Translations under genes and position numbers: made by a program | Shown here: positions 9,903 through 21,541 of the stretch, piece by piece | How positions within the stretch are numbered: the stretch's first letter is position 1 | Layout: each line of letters begins with the position of its first letter | From: CAMREV01 sp051650525 | GTDB taxonomy: Bacteria > Bacillota_I > Bacilli_A > Mycoplasmatales > Mycoplasmoidaceae | Direction of reading: 5' to 3' | DNA: 64,000 bases | Assembly: GCA_051650525.1 (NCBI GenBank) | Contig: JBOFJE010000012.1 | Span: 167,802 to 231,801 of the forward strand | The notes under the pieces: model-generated | Told to the model about the DNA's origin: nothing | Seen by the model: the letters and a program-made list of their open reading frames with translations, nothing else | The model's database searches: none

Positions 9903-10458
9903 TATTACTACTCCTGCATACTGCTATACCATCATCGATGTTAATAATTTTTACTCTAAAATCATTTAAAGTAGATAAAAATTCTACAAATTCAGTGTTT
10001 TTTTGATGTAATTTCCTCTGATTTTTTGTAATATTAGGAACATTATGTAAATAGATATTGTCAATAATAATTATCCCTTTATTAGTTAAAGAATTCCGAA
10101 ATTTATTAAAAATTAATTTTTGCTTGCTTTTTGGGCCATCAATAAATACTAAATCATATTTTTTTTTTGGAACTCAATCATATATTGATCCAAAAATATA
10201 ATCAATATTTGAACAGTTATTATTTTTTGCCATTAGATAATTAAAAATGTTATTTTCAATGGTTTCTATTTTAATACTTTTATTATTGTGTGCTAAATAA
10301 CATGAACTATAACCAAAACCAGTGCCTACTTCAAATATATGATATAAACAATTTTTTTTAATTATGTCATCAATATATTTAATTGTATTATCTCTAACAA
10401 TTGGAATTTTATAATTCATTGATATTATTTTAAGTTTTTTAAGAGTCATTTTTTTCAT
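9886..10458 (-). CDS. trmR: tRNA 5-hydroxyuridine O-methyltransferase TrmR (YrrM-like)
   Basis: An AdoMet-dependent methyltransferase of the COMT-like class, 190 residues. Motif I is IFEVGTGFGYSSCYLA at about residue 42; IETIENN follows as the acidic end of strand 2; the DLVFIDGPKSKQKL and IIIIDNIYLHN segments match the metal-binding part of the family. In B. subtilis TrmR methylates ho5U34 to mo5U in tRNA, and the next two genes make ho5U. The gene order ruvX-trmR-trhP1-trhP2 equals the Bacillus yrrK-yrrM-yrrN-yrrO order. Start taken at 10458; an internal ATG at 10449 is possible. It overlaps the ruvX end by 20 bases. Confidence 0.82.
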
Positions 10459-10849
10459 TATATTTTTCTAAAATGAAACATGCAGCCATCATATCTTTCA
10501 AATTTTCTATTTTTTTTTTTTTATAATTATATTTTTTATAAAAGGCATATGCATCATTTGTAGTTCCATATTCATTTTGAAACTTAATGCTTATATTTTT
10601 TATATTCTTTTCCAATTTTTTGGCAAAATCTTTTACAATTAGTGAAATTTTATTATCTTCATTATTTACAGATAAAGGCAATCCAATAATAATTTCATCA
10701 ATATTTTCTTCCACAATTATATCTAGTATTTGAGAAAATATATAATCATCATTCTTGTTTATTAGCACTTTAAAAGGACTAACAATTGACATAATTGAAA
10801 TGGCTATCCCAATTCTTTTTAAACCATAGTCAATTCCTATAATTTTCAT
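10439..10849 (-). CDS. ruvX: RuvX/YqgF RNase H-fold nuclease (pre-16S rRNA processing or resolvase)
   Basis: YqgF/RuvX proteins have an RNase H-like fold and are linked to 16S rRNA 5' maturation and Holliday-junction resolution. This 136-residue copy has the N-terminal IIGIDYGLKRIGIA, the middle IDEIIIGLPLS, and the C-terminal KDMMAACFILEKY. The family's DERLTT motif reads NEYGTT here, so one expected acidic residue and an Arg are changed. The ATG at 10849 overlaps the alaS stop (TAATG), giving tight coupling. Confidence 0.85.
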   Translation of the reverse strand: MKIIGIDYGLKRIGIAISIMSIVSPFKVLINKNDDYIFSQILDIIVEENIDEIIIGLPLSVNNEDNKISLIVKDFAKKLEKNIKNISIKFQNEYGTTNDAYAFYKKYNYKKKKIENLKDMMAACFILEKYNEKNDS

Positions 10850-13596
10850 TAATTCATATTTCTCTCATTTATAACATTTATTAATTTATCAATAGATTCT
10901 ATGTTTTGTGTTCCACCTTGTGCATAATTAAATCTTCCACCACCTTTACCATTAGATGCGGAATTGAATCCCTTAATTAAAGAAAAACAATCATAAGTTT
11001 TCCTATTTTTATTTTGCATGGCATAATATTTTATTCCATCATTACATATATTCAAAATAATAAAAGCCTTTAAATCATCTTCATTCACAAGTTCACTTAA
11101 TGCAGTTTGTACAGCCTTTGAATCAATATTATTAATAATAATATATTCTTGATGTTCTTTGTCTTTACTAAAAGTGCTTTTAATTGATAAAATAACTTCA
11201 GAATTAACTAAAGATTTATGTTTTAACATTTCTTTTTTAAAAATTTTAGAAGATTTTTTAAGTGCTATTTCAAAATCTCTAATAAAACCAGAACCAGATT
11301 TTAAAATTTTGGGAATTTTTTGTAATTGTAATTTAAACTCATTAGATGAAATTCCATTGTTTTTCATTTCATTTAATCATTCTTGGACTTGAGCTGTGCC
11401 ATTCTCTAAAATTTTTTTACTGTATAGAAAACAATTAACCTCTGTAACTATTGATTCAATTCTTCATAACCCAGACCCTTTTTGTTCAATTTTAGATATT
11501 AAAAATTTTTCTATTTCTCTAGTATTTTTAACGTGTGTACCACCACATAGTTCAATAGAAACATTTCCAATTTTAACAACTCTCAATAACCCTTTTATTT
11601 TTTTATATTTTTCTGTAAATAATCCAATTGCACCCATGTTAATAGCATCATCCAGGGAATGGAATGAAATTTCAGTATTAATTTCAGATTTAATAATAGA
11701 ATTAACATATGATTCGATATTTGTGAGTTGTTCATTGGATAATTTCTCATTATGAAAAAAATCAAAAGTTAACTTCTTGGAAGATTTAAAAGAGCCTTCT
11801 TGTTTTATATTCTTATCAACAATTTTTTTCAAAGCCTGATGAAGTAAATGTTCAGCAGAATGGGCTGCAGTTATTTTATTTCTATTCAGAAAATCAATTT
11901 TTGCATTTACTAAATCAGCTACCTTAATTTCCACTCTATCCATAATTTTAACTTTATGAATTGGTTGCCCATTTGGTGCCTTAAAAACTTCAACAACTTC
12001 ACATCCATTAATTGTTCCTAAATCATGATTTTGTCCTCCCCCAGTTGGATAAAAGGGAGTTTTATCAAGAATCAAAAAAAACATACCATTTGTTGCAACA
12101 TTAATAGATTTATAATTCTCATCCATAATATTTATTATTGATGCCATCATTTCATTTTTATCATATATAAATTCAGATTCCATATTTAATGAAATCAGTA
12201 TTTCATTTTGATTATCCATTGAATTTATGTTATTAATTCTTTTAGAAATATTTTTATGTTCATCAAAATATCTTTTAAATTTGTTAAAATCAATATTAAA
12301 ATTTTTAAATTTTTCAATTTCTTGAGCATGTAAATTTAATAACAAACCAAATTCTTCAAATCGATTATTTTCTAAACTTAAAATTAATTCGCTTGGCAAT
12401 CCATGGGTATCAACCAAACTAAATAAATTTTTAGGATTTAGTTTATTATCATTAATTAATTTTTTTAAAATTAAACTTGATGCATTAAGTGTGTTGAAAA
12501 ATATTTTGTATTCACTTAAAAAAATATTGTATATCTTTTCAGATAAATCATATAAATTTGGATAAGCATCCCCTAATATATTAATTTGTGATTCAATAAT
12601 ATTTTTAATAATATTATTATCTACTTCTAGTATTTTCAATCCAATAAAAATCCTTCGAAGAAGTTTTCTTAAAATATATCCTCTATCTTTATTGGTTGGC
12701 ATAACTCCATCACAGATAGCAAATATTATAGATCTTAAATGATCAACAATTATCCTAAATCAAACTGTTTTATCATTATCAATATTATTTTTAAGATAAT
12801 TATAAATATATTTAGTATGGGATTCAATTATTTTTATAGTTGGAAAAAATAAATCTGTTTCAAAATTTGTAGGAACATTTTGAGAAATACAAGCTAATCT
12901 TTCCAATCCTGCCCCAGTATCAATATTTTTCCTTAAAAGTTTCTTATAATTCCCGTTACCATCATTATCGAATTCTGAAAAAACAATATTTCATAATTCT
13001 ATATAACGATCATTTTCAATATCTTTCTCTAGTAATTCAAAACCTTTGTTCTCTTTATCATATTCCTCGCCTCTATCATAATATATTTCAGTACATGGGC
13101 CACATGGTCCGGAACCTAAATCTCAAAAATTTCTTCTTTTATCATTTTTTATTATATGTGATGGGTTTATTCCTAAATCAATCCATTTATTATAAGTAAA
13201 ATCATCTTCTAAAAAGACTGTTATATAAAGCAGTTCCTTATCAATAAAAAAGTGCTTTATTAATAGTTCAAAAGCAAACTCTAATGCCTCGTTTTTAAAA
13301 TAATTACCAATAGAAAAATTACCTAACATTTCAAATAGTGTATGATGTCTTGAAGTAATTCCTACATTTTCAATATCATTAGTTCTGATACATATTTGAG
13401 AATTAGTAAGTCTCATGTGGATAGGTGTATCAACCCCAGAAAAAAATTTTTTTAATGCTGCAACACCAGAATTTATCCACAATAATGAATTATCATTTAT
13501 TGGGATAACAGATGCTGAACTAATGATTATATGCTCCTTACTTTTAAAAAAATCCAATCACGTTTTTCTAATTTCTGATGAACTCATTCATTTCAT
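10849..13596 (-). CDS. alaS: Alanyl-tRNA synthetase
   Basis: Charges tRNA-Ala. It has 915 residues once several TGA codons are read as Trp. The class II core shows FFKSKEHIIISSASVIP, LLWINSGVAALKKFFSG, GSGPCGPCTEI and DTGAGLERL. The editing domain has HSAEHLLHQAL and CGGTH. The C-terminal part ends with the GGGRFNYAQGG motif of the C-Ala/DHHA1 region. The start ATG at 13596 (MKWMSSSEIRKTW) follows GAGGAG; an ATG at 13587 is an alternative. It is the first gene of the alaS-ruvX-trmR-trhP run and lies 26 bases after mnmA's end. Confidence 0.96.
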
Positions 13597-13622
13597 ACTA
13601 TTCTCCTCGTCCAATATTACTA

Positions 13623-14717
13623 TCAAACTTTAATAATCTCTCCGCCGCCAATACAAATATCATTCTTGTATACAACTAAATATTGCCCTAATGAAATAGA
13701 CTTTTGATATTCTTTTAATATTATAATAATTTTATCAGTTATGTCTAATTTAGCATCAATTAATAGCCCACAATGTCTATAACGAATAAAAATATTATCT
13801 CCAGACTTTAATTTTTTGTTTATCCAATTAAAATTATCAAGTAATATGTTTTTGTAATTATTAATCTTTATAAGATTATCATTACTACAAACATATAATA
13901 TGTTTTTTTCTAAATCCTTTTTACAAACATAATATTTTTTTTTCATCCCAGACAATCCAATAGATTTTCTCTGCCCTATTGTAAAAAAATTTACTGATTT
14001 ATGTTGCCCCAATACTTCATTTGATTCAATATCAATAATATCTCCCTTTTTTATTGAAATATAATTTTCTAAAAATATTTGAAATTTCCTCTTTCCTATA
14101 AAGCAGATCCCTGTAGAATCTTTCCTGTTTCAATTATGTAATCCAATCGATTTAGCTATTTTTCTAATCTCTTCTTTTCTATATTTTCCAATTGGAAAAT
14201 ATGCATTTTTAATTTGCTCTTGATTGAGTTGACATAAAAAATATGTCTGATCTTTCTTATAATCTTTTGAAATTAATAAATCATAGCTATTATCTAAATT
14301 TTTTTTTTTTATTGCATAATGACCAGTTGCAAAATAACTAGTATTAAAATTATCAGAAATATATTTTCGGAGAACTTCAAATTTAATGTATTTGTTACAA
14401 ATAATATCTGGATTTGGTGTTAATCCACTATTAAATTTATCGATAAAATTCATAAAAACCTTATCTCAATAAGGTTTTACAAAATTTACTATGTTCAATT
14501 TTATATTTAATTTATTTGCAACTTTTTTTGCACTTTCTAAATCAATATTTGTGCTGCAAGAATTATTAGAATTTACAAATTTATCTTCATTATTAAGAAA
14601 ACTATCTCAATTGATCATAAAAATTGCTTCAACATCATATCCTTCTTCTAACAATAAATATGCTGCAACTGCAGAATCTACTCCCCCAGATAGAGCTATG
14701 ATTATTTTTTTTTTCAT
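13623..14717 (-). CDS. mnmA: tRNA-specific 2-thiouridylase MnmA
   Basis: MnmA puts the 2-thio group on U34 of Lys, Glu and Gln tRNAs, using sulfur from a cysteine desulfurase. It has 364 residues with TGA Trp codons. The PP-loop SGGVDS is at residues 10-15. The two catalytic Cys are C107 in NPDIICN and C205 in STGICFIG, correctly spaced. ATGHYA, QTYFL and FTIGQRKSIG are also family motifs. The start ATG at 14717 is 2 bases after the pgsA stop region. SufS (49.7 kb) is the likely sulfur donor within the window. Confidence 0.95.
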
Positions 14718-14719
14718 AT

Positions 14720-15340
14720 TTATTTTATTTTTCCTACAAATTTATAAATATAAAATATTCCAGACAAAATGGAGAATAGTGTTCCCAATATTATAAAAGA
14801 ATTCTGTAATATATAATATTGTCATTCTAAAGGAAAAAAAGGTGGTTTTTCATCATTATTAAATATAAAATACACTAAAATGATTCCAAAAAATAAAAAA
14901 ATAGTTTTGATTTTTCCAAATATATTTGCACTTATAGAAATATTGTGTAAAACAGCATTCATTCTATATGCATCAATGATGACATCTCTAATTATTATTA
15001 AAATAGGAATAAAAAAAATTGTTTTCTGAAGTATTGCAAATGATATTAATACACTATTGATAACTATCTTGTCGGCAATAGGGTCTCATATTTTTCCAAA
15101 ATCAGACACTCATGAATATTTTCTTGATAAATAGCCATCAAAAAAATCAGTTAAAGAACTAATAAAAAAAAATAGTCCAGAAATCAAAAAATATAAATGA
15201 ATACTATAAGGAATTTTATTAATACTAAAATGATAAATTGAAAGATTATTATAGCTAAAAAAAAGAAAGAAAATAATTGGAAATACTAATACTATTCTAA
15301 AAATGGTAAGTAAATTTGGAATATTTGATTTTTTAAACAT
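14720..15340 (-). CDS. pgsA: CDP-diacylglycerol-glycerol-3-phosphate 3-phosphatidyltransferase
   Basis: Makes phosphatidylglycerol phosphate from CDP-diacylglycerol and glycerol-3-phosphate in the membrane. It has 206 residues and several hydrophobic helices. The CDP-alcohol phosphatidyltransferase signature (D-x2-DG-x2-SR-x8-G-x3-D-x3-D) spans the first TGA Trp: TDFFDGYLSRKYS, then DFGKIWDPIADK. The opening NIPNLLTIFRIVLVFPI is also typical of PgsA. The ATG at 15340 overlaps the asnS stop by one base, so coupling is likely. It lies between asnS and mnmA. Confidence 0.92.
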
Positions 15341-16770
15341 TAAAATTTTAATAGGGAATGAGATCTAGGGAAGGAAATCATATCCTTTATGTTTTCAAAA
15401 TCAGTAATAAACATTAGTAATCTCTCAAAACCAAGACCGAAACCAGCTGACCTATAATATCCATATTTTCTAAGATTTAAATATCATTCAAGCCCTTCTT
15501 TATTAATTCTTTTTTCATCACATGCATTACAAAGTTTTTCATAATCATCTTCCCTTTGACTACCTCCAATTAATTCTCCAATTCCAGGAATTAATAAATC
15601 AAATGATGCCACTGTTTCATTATCATTATTTAATTTCATATAAAATGCTTTAATGTCTTTTGGATAATTTAAAACTATTGTTGGTTTATTAAAAACCTTT
15701 TCGCATATATATCTTTCATGTTCTGATTTTAAGTCCATACCAAAAAATATATTATTTTCATCAAAATTCACAATTCCAGAATTTTTATGATCATCTAATA
15801 TTTTTATAACATCACGATATTCAATCTTTTTAAAATCCTCTGTGATAATTTTTTCTATAACATTTTTATAATCAGTAGGTAGTTTTCCTTCACTAATTAA
15901 TTTATCGTTTCTAATTTTTTCAAATAAATCAATTTCTTCAACACACTTTTTAAGAATAGATTTCATAACAAATTTTACAAAAGTTTCTGCCAAAAAAATA
16001 ATTTGATTTAAATCACAAAAAGCAATTTCGGGTTCTATCATTCAAAATTCTGATAAATGCCTATTAGTATGTGATTTATCTGCACGAAAAGTTGGACCAA
16101 ATGTGTATACTCTTTTAAAAGCCAATGCATATGCTTCAGCATGTAATTGACCAGAAACTGTTAAAGAGGCTTTGTTTTTACCAAAAAATAATTCGTCATT
16201 TGGGGCTATAACACTAAAAGATTCTCCAGCCCCCTCAGTATCATTAGCAGTAATAATAGGGGTGCTAACTCATACAAAGTCATTTAAGTGAAAAAAATTG
16301 TGGATTGAAAAAGCAAGTTCACTTCTTAATTTCATAACAGAATAAAATTTATTAGTCCTTGCTCTTAAATGAGAATTCTCTCTAAGGTGTTCTAGACTAT
16401 GTTCTTTCTTTTGAATAGGGTAAGATTCATCTGCTTGTTTTAATAATAAAATTTCTGAAGCTTGAATTTCAAATTTCTGTTGAGAATTTTCCAAAATGAT
16501 TATTTTACCAGTAACTTTTATTGCAGACCCTGTTCTAAGAGATTTTGCCTCGTTAAAAAATTTAGTAAAATTTTCTTTGCAAACAACTTGCAAGGAATTC
16601 AATCTTGAACCATCATTAAATGAAATAAATAAAATTCTTCCACTATCACGATTTGTTCTAACTCAACCAATTAAAGAAATGTTCTTATTAATATCAAAAT
16701 CAATATTATCTTTATTCTTCAAGTGTTCCTTCACAATTAAATTAATTTGCTTAATAGTCAGTGTTTCCAT
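15340..16770 (-). CDS. asnS: Asparaginyl-tRNA synthetase
   Basis: Charges tRNA-Asn. It has 476 residues, the normal length, with several TGA Trp codons. The N-terminal OB-fold anticodon-binding domain shows ISLIGWVRTNRDSG and LQVVCKENF. The class II core shows HLRARTNKFYSVM, FGPTFRADKSHTNRH, FWMIEPEIAF, and the motif 3 stretch AGFGLGFERLLMFITD near the end. The FWMIEPE stretch and the absence of an Asp-specific pattern favour AsnRS over AspRS. The start ATG at 16770 follows GGAAT at a normal distance. Confidence 0.95.
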
Positions 16771-16787
16771 TATTATATTCCTTATTT

Positions 16788-17666
16788 CTATTTAATTTCT
16801 GTAGATATCACTAATGTATTTATCCCTGTATGAATTGTGATAACACTTGGCAAAAGATAACTTTTATTAATTAATTTTTTATCAAAATTAATTTTTTTCA
16901 AATTCATCCATTCCATTATATTTTTTTCTACTTCTAAAAAATCTTCATCTTTATTATTACTAATTATATTAATTTTATCTATATTATTATTAAGAAAATC
17001 TAAATCAGTGTTAACTTTTTCCATTACTGAATAGATGGCTTCCTTCAAGGAATTTTTTTTATCATATAAATCAAGCTTATTCTTAAATGTCAAAATGATT
17101 TTAACCTTAAAAAGATTTGCAAAAAAAGAAGAAATCTTACTAATTCTACCCCCTTTTTTCAAGTGAGCTATATCATTAACTATAACACAAGTATAAAATT
17201 TATTTTTTCATACATTATTTATGTAATTTGCTATTTCGACAGGTGATTCACCATTATTAGATTTATTTAAAATAATAGGAGCTAGATCATTTAAGATTTT
17301 GATTCCTAAAAAACCAGAATCAATTACTATAACCCTTTCATCGCCAATCTGTTTAGCAATTGATAAAAAAGAATTATAGGCACCAGAAATTTCCTTTGCA
17401 ATGGGTATTACATAAACATATTTGTAATCCAAAAGTAATTTTTCAATTTTTTCAATTGCCTCTCCAATGGATGGTTGACTAGTGGTTAAATTTTTTCCCT
17501 CTTGTACTCAAGAATAAATGACATCGGAAGAAATATCTTTTCCATCATAATATTCAATAATATCATCATCATTTAATATGATTTTTAAAGGGATCACAAA
17601 TATATCATCTAAAGTATAGCCATCATATGTTGAACTGCTATCTAACAAAATGGCTGCTTTTTTCAT
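16788..17666 (-). CDS. DegV-family fatty-acid-binding protein (FakB-type)
   Basis: DegV/FakB proteins bind a fatty acid and present it to the kinase FakA, feeding exogenous fatty acids into phospholipid. It has 292 residues with TGA Trp codons. Signatures are AAILLDSSSTYD at the N-terminus, LTTSQPSIGE (fatty-acid carboxylate loop) at about residue 70, SGAYNSFLSIA, VIDSG, and AHLKKGGRIS at about 170. The start ATG at 17666 has GGAAA upstream. It is the first gene of the minus-strand run, divergent from trxA. It sits a few genes from pgsA, consistent with lipid supply; no fakA is visible in the window. Confidence 0.88.
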
Positions 17667-17780
17667 TTTTTTTCCTAAATTATTAACATTAAAATATTAA
17701 TTATCTAATACATATGAAATAAATAAATATTTTTTTATATTATACAAAAATAAAAATATTTTTCTATAAAATTTAAATTT

Positions 17781-17809
17781 TTGTATTTTTTAAAAAATTA
17801 GAATATAAT
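17781..17809 (+). promoter_or_regulatory. Promoter for trxA
   Basis: TTGTAT (17781-17786), then 17 bases, then a perfect TATAAT (17804-17809). This is the best SigA-type promoter seen in the window. The start codon is 33 bases after the -10 element, with AAAGG between. Confidence 0.65.
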
Positions 17810-17841
17810 ATTTAATAAATTTATAATAAAGGTTAGAAGTT

Positions 17842-18162
17842 ATGGAATTAAGAAATTTAAATGACCAGAATCATGATGAAATTGTTAAATCAAAAAAAAT
17901 AGTGATTTTAAAATTTGGTGCAGAATGATGTGGGGTATGTAATATGATTGATCCTGAAATCAAAGGTTTGGCTGATGATAATAAGGACATAACTATTGCA
18001 ATAGGTGATATTGATGAGGATAATCTTGAAAATTTAAAAATAAAATATAATATTCAAAGTATTCCTCATATTGTATTTTACAAAGATGGCGTTTTGGTTG
18101 AACAATTTGGTGGTTACAAACCAAAATCTGTTCTTCAAGAAATTGTTAATAAATATAAATAA
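17842..18162 (+). CDS. trxA: Thioredoxin
   Basis: A small dithiol-disulfide reductant, 106 residues. The active site is AEWCGVC with the Trp encoded by TGA, a useful proof of the code; most thioredoxins have WCGPC, so Val replaces Pro. The cis-Pro loop is QSIPHIVFYKDG, and the fold pattern (VILKFGAEW, IAIGDIDEDN, GGYKP) is complete. It has its own promoter and a palindromic terminator that overlaps the stop codon, so it is probably a single-gene unit. Confidence 0.93.
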
Positions 18163-18194
18163 AAGGAAATAATTAATTATTTCCTTTTATTTAT
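18155..18194. terminator. Palindromic terminator after trxA
   Basis: A perfect 40-base palindrome: ATAAATAAAAGGAAATAATT followed by its reverse complement. The right arm ends in TTTTATTTAT, giving a T-tract. It overlaps the trxA stop codon. Confidence 0.75.
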
Positions 18195-18250
18195 ATGAAT
18201 ACACTAAATAGTGTTTTATAATTTAATAAAATACCTAAGGATTATTTACT

Positions 18251-18574
18251 ATGGATCTTTGACTCAAGATATTAATTGGTTCTCTAATTGTAGTTCTTTT
18301 AATAGCAATAATATATTCAATTTTTGTTTTAAGAAAGGCATTGATTGTTATTAAGAAGATAGATATGTTAACTGAAGATTTAATATATAAATCTGATACT
18401 CTTAACCCAGCTGTTGAAACACTGGCAAAAATTTCTAATTTATCAAATCATTTAGATTCTCTTTCTGATATTAGTAAATCTGATATTGAGAATTTTAATT
18501 TAGAAAATGAGAAGATTATAAAAAAAACTAGAAATAATTTTAGTAAATTGATAAATAAAAATAACCATGATTAA
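18251..18574 (+). CDS. Small single-TM protein (DUF948-like)
   Basis: A 107-residue protein starting MDLWLKILIGS, with the Trp from TGA. One membrane helix at about residues 4-26 is followed by a helical cytoplasmic or outer part with a heptad-like pattern (VIKKIDMLTEDLIYKSDTLN, then AVETLAKISNLSNHLDSLSD). This resembles DUF948/YtxG-type proteins of Firmicutes, whose exact role is unclear. AAGGAT lies before the start. The end overlaps the next small frame (ATGATTAA), and uvrA follows, suggesting one transcript. Confidence 0.7.
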
Positions 18575-18680
18575 AGATAATGAGATATTAATAAAAGCTC
18601 AAAATTTAAAAAATGATGATTATGAAATTAAATCGGAAAAAAAAATATATAGTATTAAGAAATATTTAAGGATTCCATAA
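18567..18680 (+). CDS. 37-residue overlapping small ORF
   Basis: A short Lys/Ile/Asn-rich frame (MIKDNEILIKAQNLKNDD...) linked at both ends. Its ATG overlaps the upstream stop by 8 bases (ATGATTAA) and its TAA overlaps the uvrA ATG (TAATG). No function is recognised. It may be a real small protein or only a translational bridge that couples uvrA to the membrane-protein gene. Confidence 0.45.
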   Translation: MIKDNEILIKAQNLKNDDYEIKSEKKIYSIKKYLRIP

Positions 18681-21526
18681 TGTCAGAAATAATAAATCCT
18701 GTTACTCATATAATTATAAAAGGAGCTAGGGAAAATAATCTTAAAAATATAAACATTGAAATTCCTAAAAATAAACTTGTTGTTGTCACTGGATTATCTG
18801 GTAGTGGCAAATCATCTTTAGTCTTTGATACAATCTTTAAAGAAGGGAAAAGAAGATATATAGAATCACTATCTACGTATGCTAGGCAATTTTTAGGTAA
18901 TAATGATAAACCAAATGTTGATTCAATTGAAGGATTGTCTCCATCAATTTCTATTGATCAAAAATCTACTTCACATAATCCTAGATCTACTGTTGGAACT
19001 ATTACTGAAATATATGATTATCTTAGGTTGATATATTCAAAAGTGGGGATTCCACATTGTCCTAATAAACATGGTGAAATTAAATCTATTAAAAATATTG
19101 ATATATTGAATTTTATTATTTCCAATGCTGTTGGAAAAAAGGTCCAAATTTTTGCTCCCATTGCAAAAAGAGAGAAAGGTTCTTTTTCAACTAAATTAAT
19201 TCAATTGAAGAATGATGGTTTTTTAAGAATTAGAATAAATAAAGAAATATTCACTTTAGACAATGAAATAATAATAGATAAAAATACTAAAAATAATATA
19301 GATTTATTAATTGATAGAATTATAGTTCATGATGATGAATTGACAAAATCAAGAATATTTGAATCAATTGAAAAGGCAATAAAAGAAGGAAATAATTTTG
19401 TAATTATTTCAATTGAAGGAGAAGAAGAAAAATTATTTTCTACAAATTTTACTTGTATGAAATGTCACTTTTCAATGCCTGAAATTGAACCTCGTTTGTT
19501 TTCATTTAATTCCCCTATTGGTTATTGTAAGACTTGTAAGGGGCTAGGCATAACATTAGAGCCTGATATAAATAAAATAATTCCAGATATGGATAAATCA
19601 ATTAATGATAATGCAATTGAATATTTTAAAAATACAAAATTTTCTATGTCTCTGGATTGACAAAGATTTGAATGTTTAATAAAATATTACAATATAAATC
19701 AAAATATTAATATTAGTAATCTTAGTGATAATGAGTTAAATATTATAAAATATGGATCTGATGATCCTTTTGATTTTACTATTATTTCATCAGGAGGAAC
19801 AAAATATAGTAAGCATGAAAAAATAGATGGCATATTCTCTCTTATAAAAAGGAGATACTATGAGACTAATTCAGAATTATCTAGAGATTTTTATAGTAAA
19901 TACATGACTGAAATGGTGTGTAAAAAATGTTCTGGAAAAAAATTATCTGATACTGCTTTAGCAATTTTAATTGACAAAAAAAATATAACAGAATTATGTG
20001 ATATGTCAATAAAAAATTTAATTCTATTTTTTCTAGAGATGAATTTACCCTTAAATAAATTAAATATAATATCTCTTGCTATTGATGAAATTAATTCGAG
20101 ATTGTTTTTTTTAAAGAATATTGGATTAGAATATTTATCTCTATCAAGAAATGCTAACACTTTATCTGGAGGAGAATCTCAGAGAATAAGATTGGCTTCC
20201 CAAATAGGGTCATCTTTAACTGGGGTATTATATGTATTGGACGAACCAACAATTGGTCTTCATCAAAAAGATAATATGCATCTTATAAATACAATAAAAA
20301 ATATTCGTGATTTAGGAAATACTGTTATTGTAGTAGAACATGATGAAGAAACTATGCAAAATGCTGACTGAATTATTGATATTGGACCAGAGGCTGGTGA
20401 TAATGGCGGATATGTTGTGAATGAAGGAATATATGAAGATTTTATCAGAAATGAAAATTCTATAACTGCTAATTATTTATCATGCAGAAGAAAAATTTAT
20501 TTACCTGAAAAAAGAAGGAGCGGAAATGGAAAATATTTGATATTGGAAAATGCAACAGGGAATAATTTAAAAAATGTAACATTAAAAATTCCTTTAGGAA
20601 AATTAATAGCTGTTACGGGAGTTTCTGGTTCAGGAAAATCCACTTTAATAAATGAGACATTAGTGAAAGCTATTGAAAAGGAAATTTTAAATCCATTTAT
20701 TGAACCTCTTCCATATAAAAAAATTAATGGAGTTGAGCATATTGATAAAATTATTAAAATTTCACAAGCACCTATAGGTAGAACACCTAGATCAAATCCT
20801 GCTACATATATCTCACTTTTCGATGATATTAGAGAATTATTTGCTAGTACAATCCAATCCAAAGAAAGAGGCTTTTCAAAAGGAAGATTTTCTTTTAATA
20901 TTAAAGGTGGAAGATGTGAATCTTGTTCAGGTGATGGAATTATAAAAATACAGATGCATTTTTTACCTGATGTTTATGTAAAGTGTGAAACATGTAATGG
21001 TAAAAAATATAATTTTGACACGCTCTCTATTAAATATAAAAAGAAAAATATTTATGATATTCTTGAAATGAATGTTGATTTAGCATTGCAATTTTTTAAT
21101 AATATTCCACAAATTAAGAGAAAATTACAACTTTTGAAGGATGTTGGTTTGGGATATATAAAATTAGGAGAACAAGCTACTTTTTTATCCGGAGGAGAAG
21201 CACAAAGAATAAAAATTGCTAAACACTTACAAAGAAAACCAACCGGGAAGACAATTTATTTTTTAGATGAACCTACAACAGGATTACATATTGAAGATAT
21301 TAATAAATTAATAAATATCTTTAATAGAATTGTAAATAATGGAGATACTGTTGTGATAATTGAACATAATTTAGATCTAATTAAAGTTTGTGATTATATT
21401 ATTGATATTGGACCAAATGGTGGTGATGATGGCGGCAAAATTCTTTTTGAAGGAACACCAGAAAAAATTATTAATGCTAAGAATTCTTATACTGGAAAGT
21501 ATTTAATAAAAAAAATAATTGTATAA
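18680..21526 (+). CDS. uvrA: Excinuclease ABC subunit A
   Basis: The damage-sensing ATPase of nucleotide excision repair, 948 residues, typical length, with TGA Trp codons at 19658 and 20369. The two ABC halves show Walker A GLSGSGKSS (about residue 38) and GVSGSGKST, signatures LSGGESQRIRLA and LSGGEAQRIKIA, and Walker B VLDEPTIGLH and FLDEPTTGLH. Zinc modules are CMKCHFSMPEIEPRLFSF...CKTC and CESCSGDG...CETCNG. AIEYFKNTKF lies in the UvrB-interaction region. The start ATG at 18680 overlaps the preceding stop. No uvrB or uvrC is in the window. Confidence 0.97.
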
Positions 21527-21541
21527 ATTTATACAATTATT
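21514..21541. terminator. Shared bidirectional terminator for uvrA and rpmA
   Basis: The inverted repeat AATAATTGTATAA-ATTTATACAATTATT contains both convergent stop codons (uvrA TAA 21524-21526; rpmA stop 21537-21539). A-rich and T-rich flanks provide a T-tract on each strand. Confidence 0.7.

Noticed and set aside
15110..15340. Short 76-residue PgsA fragment
   Set aside because: The frame continues through TGA Trp to 14720 and completes the CDP-alcohol phosphatidyltransferase signature.
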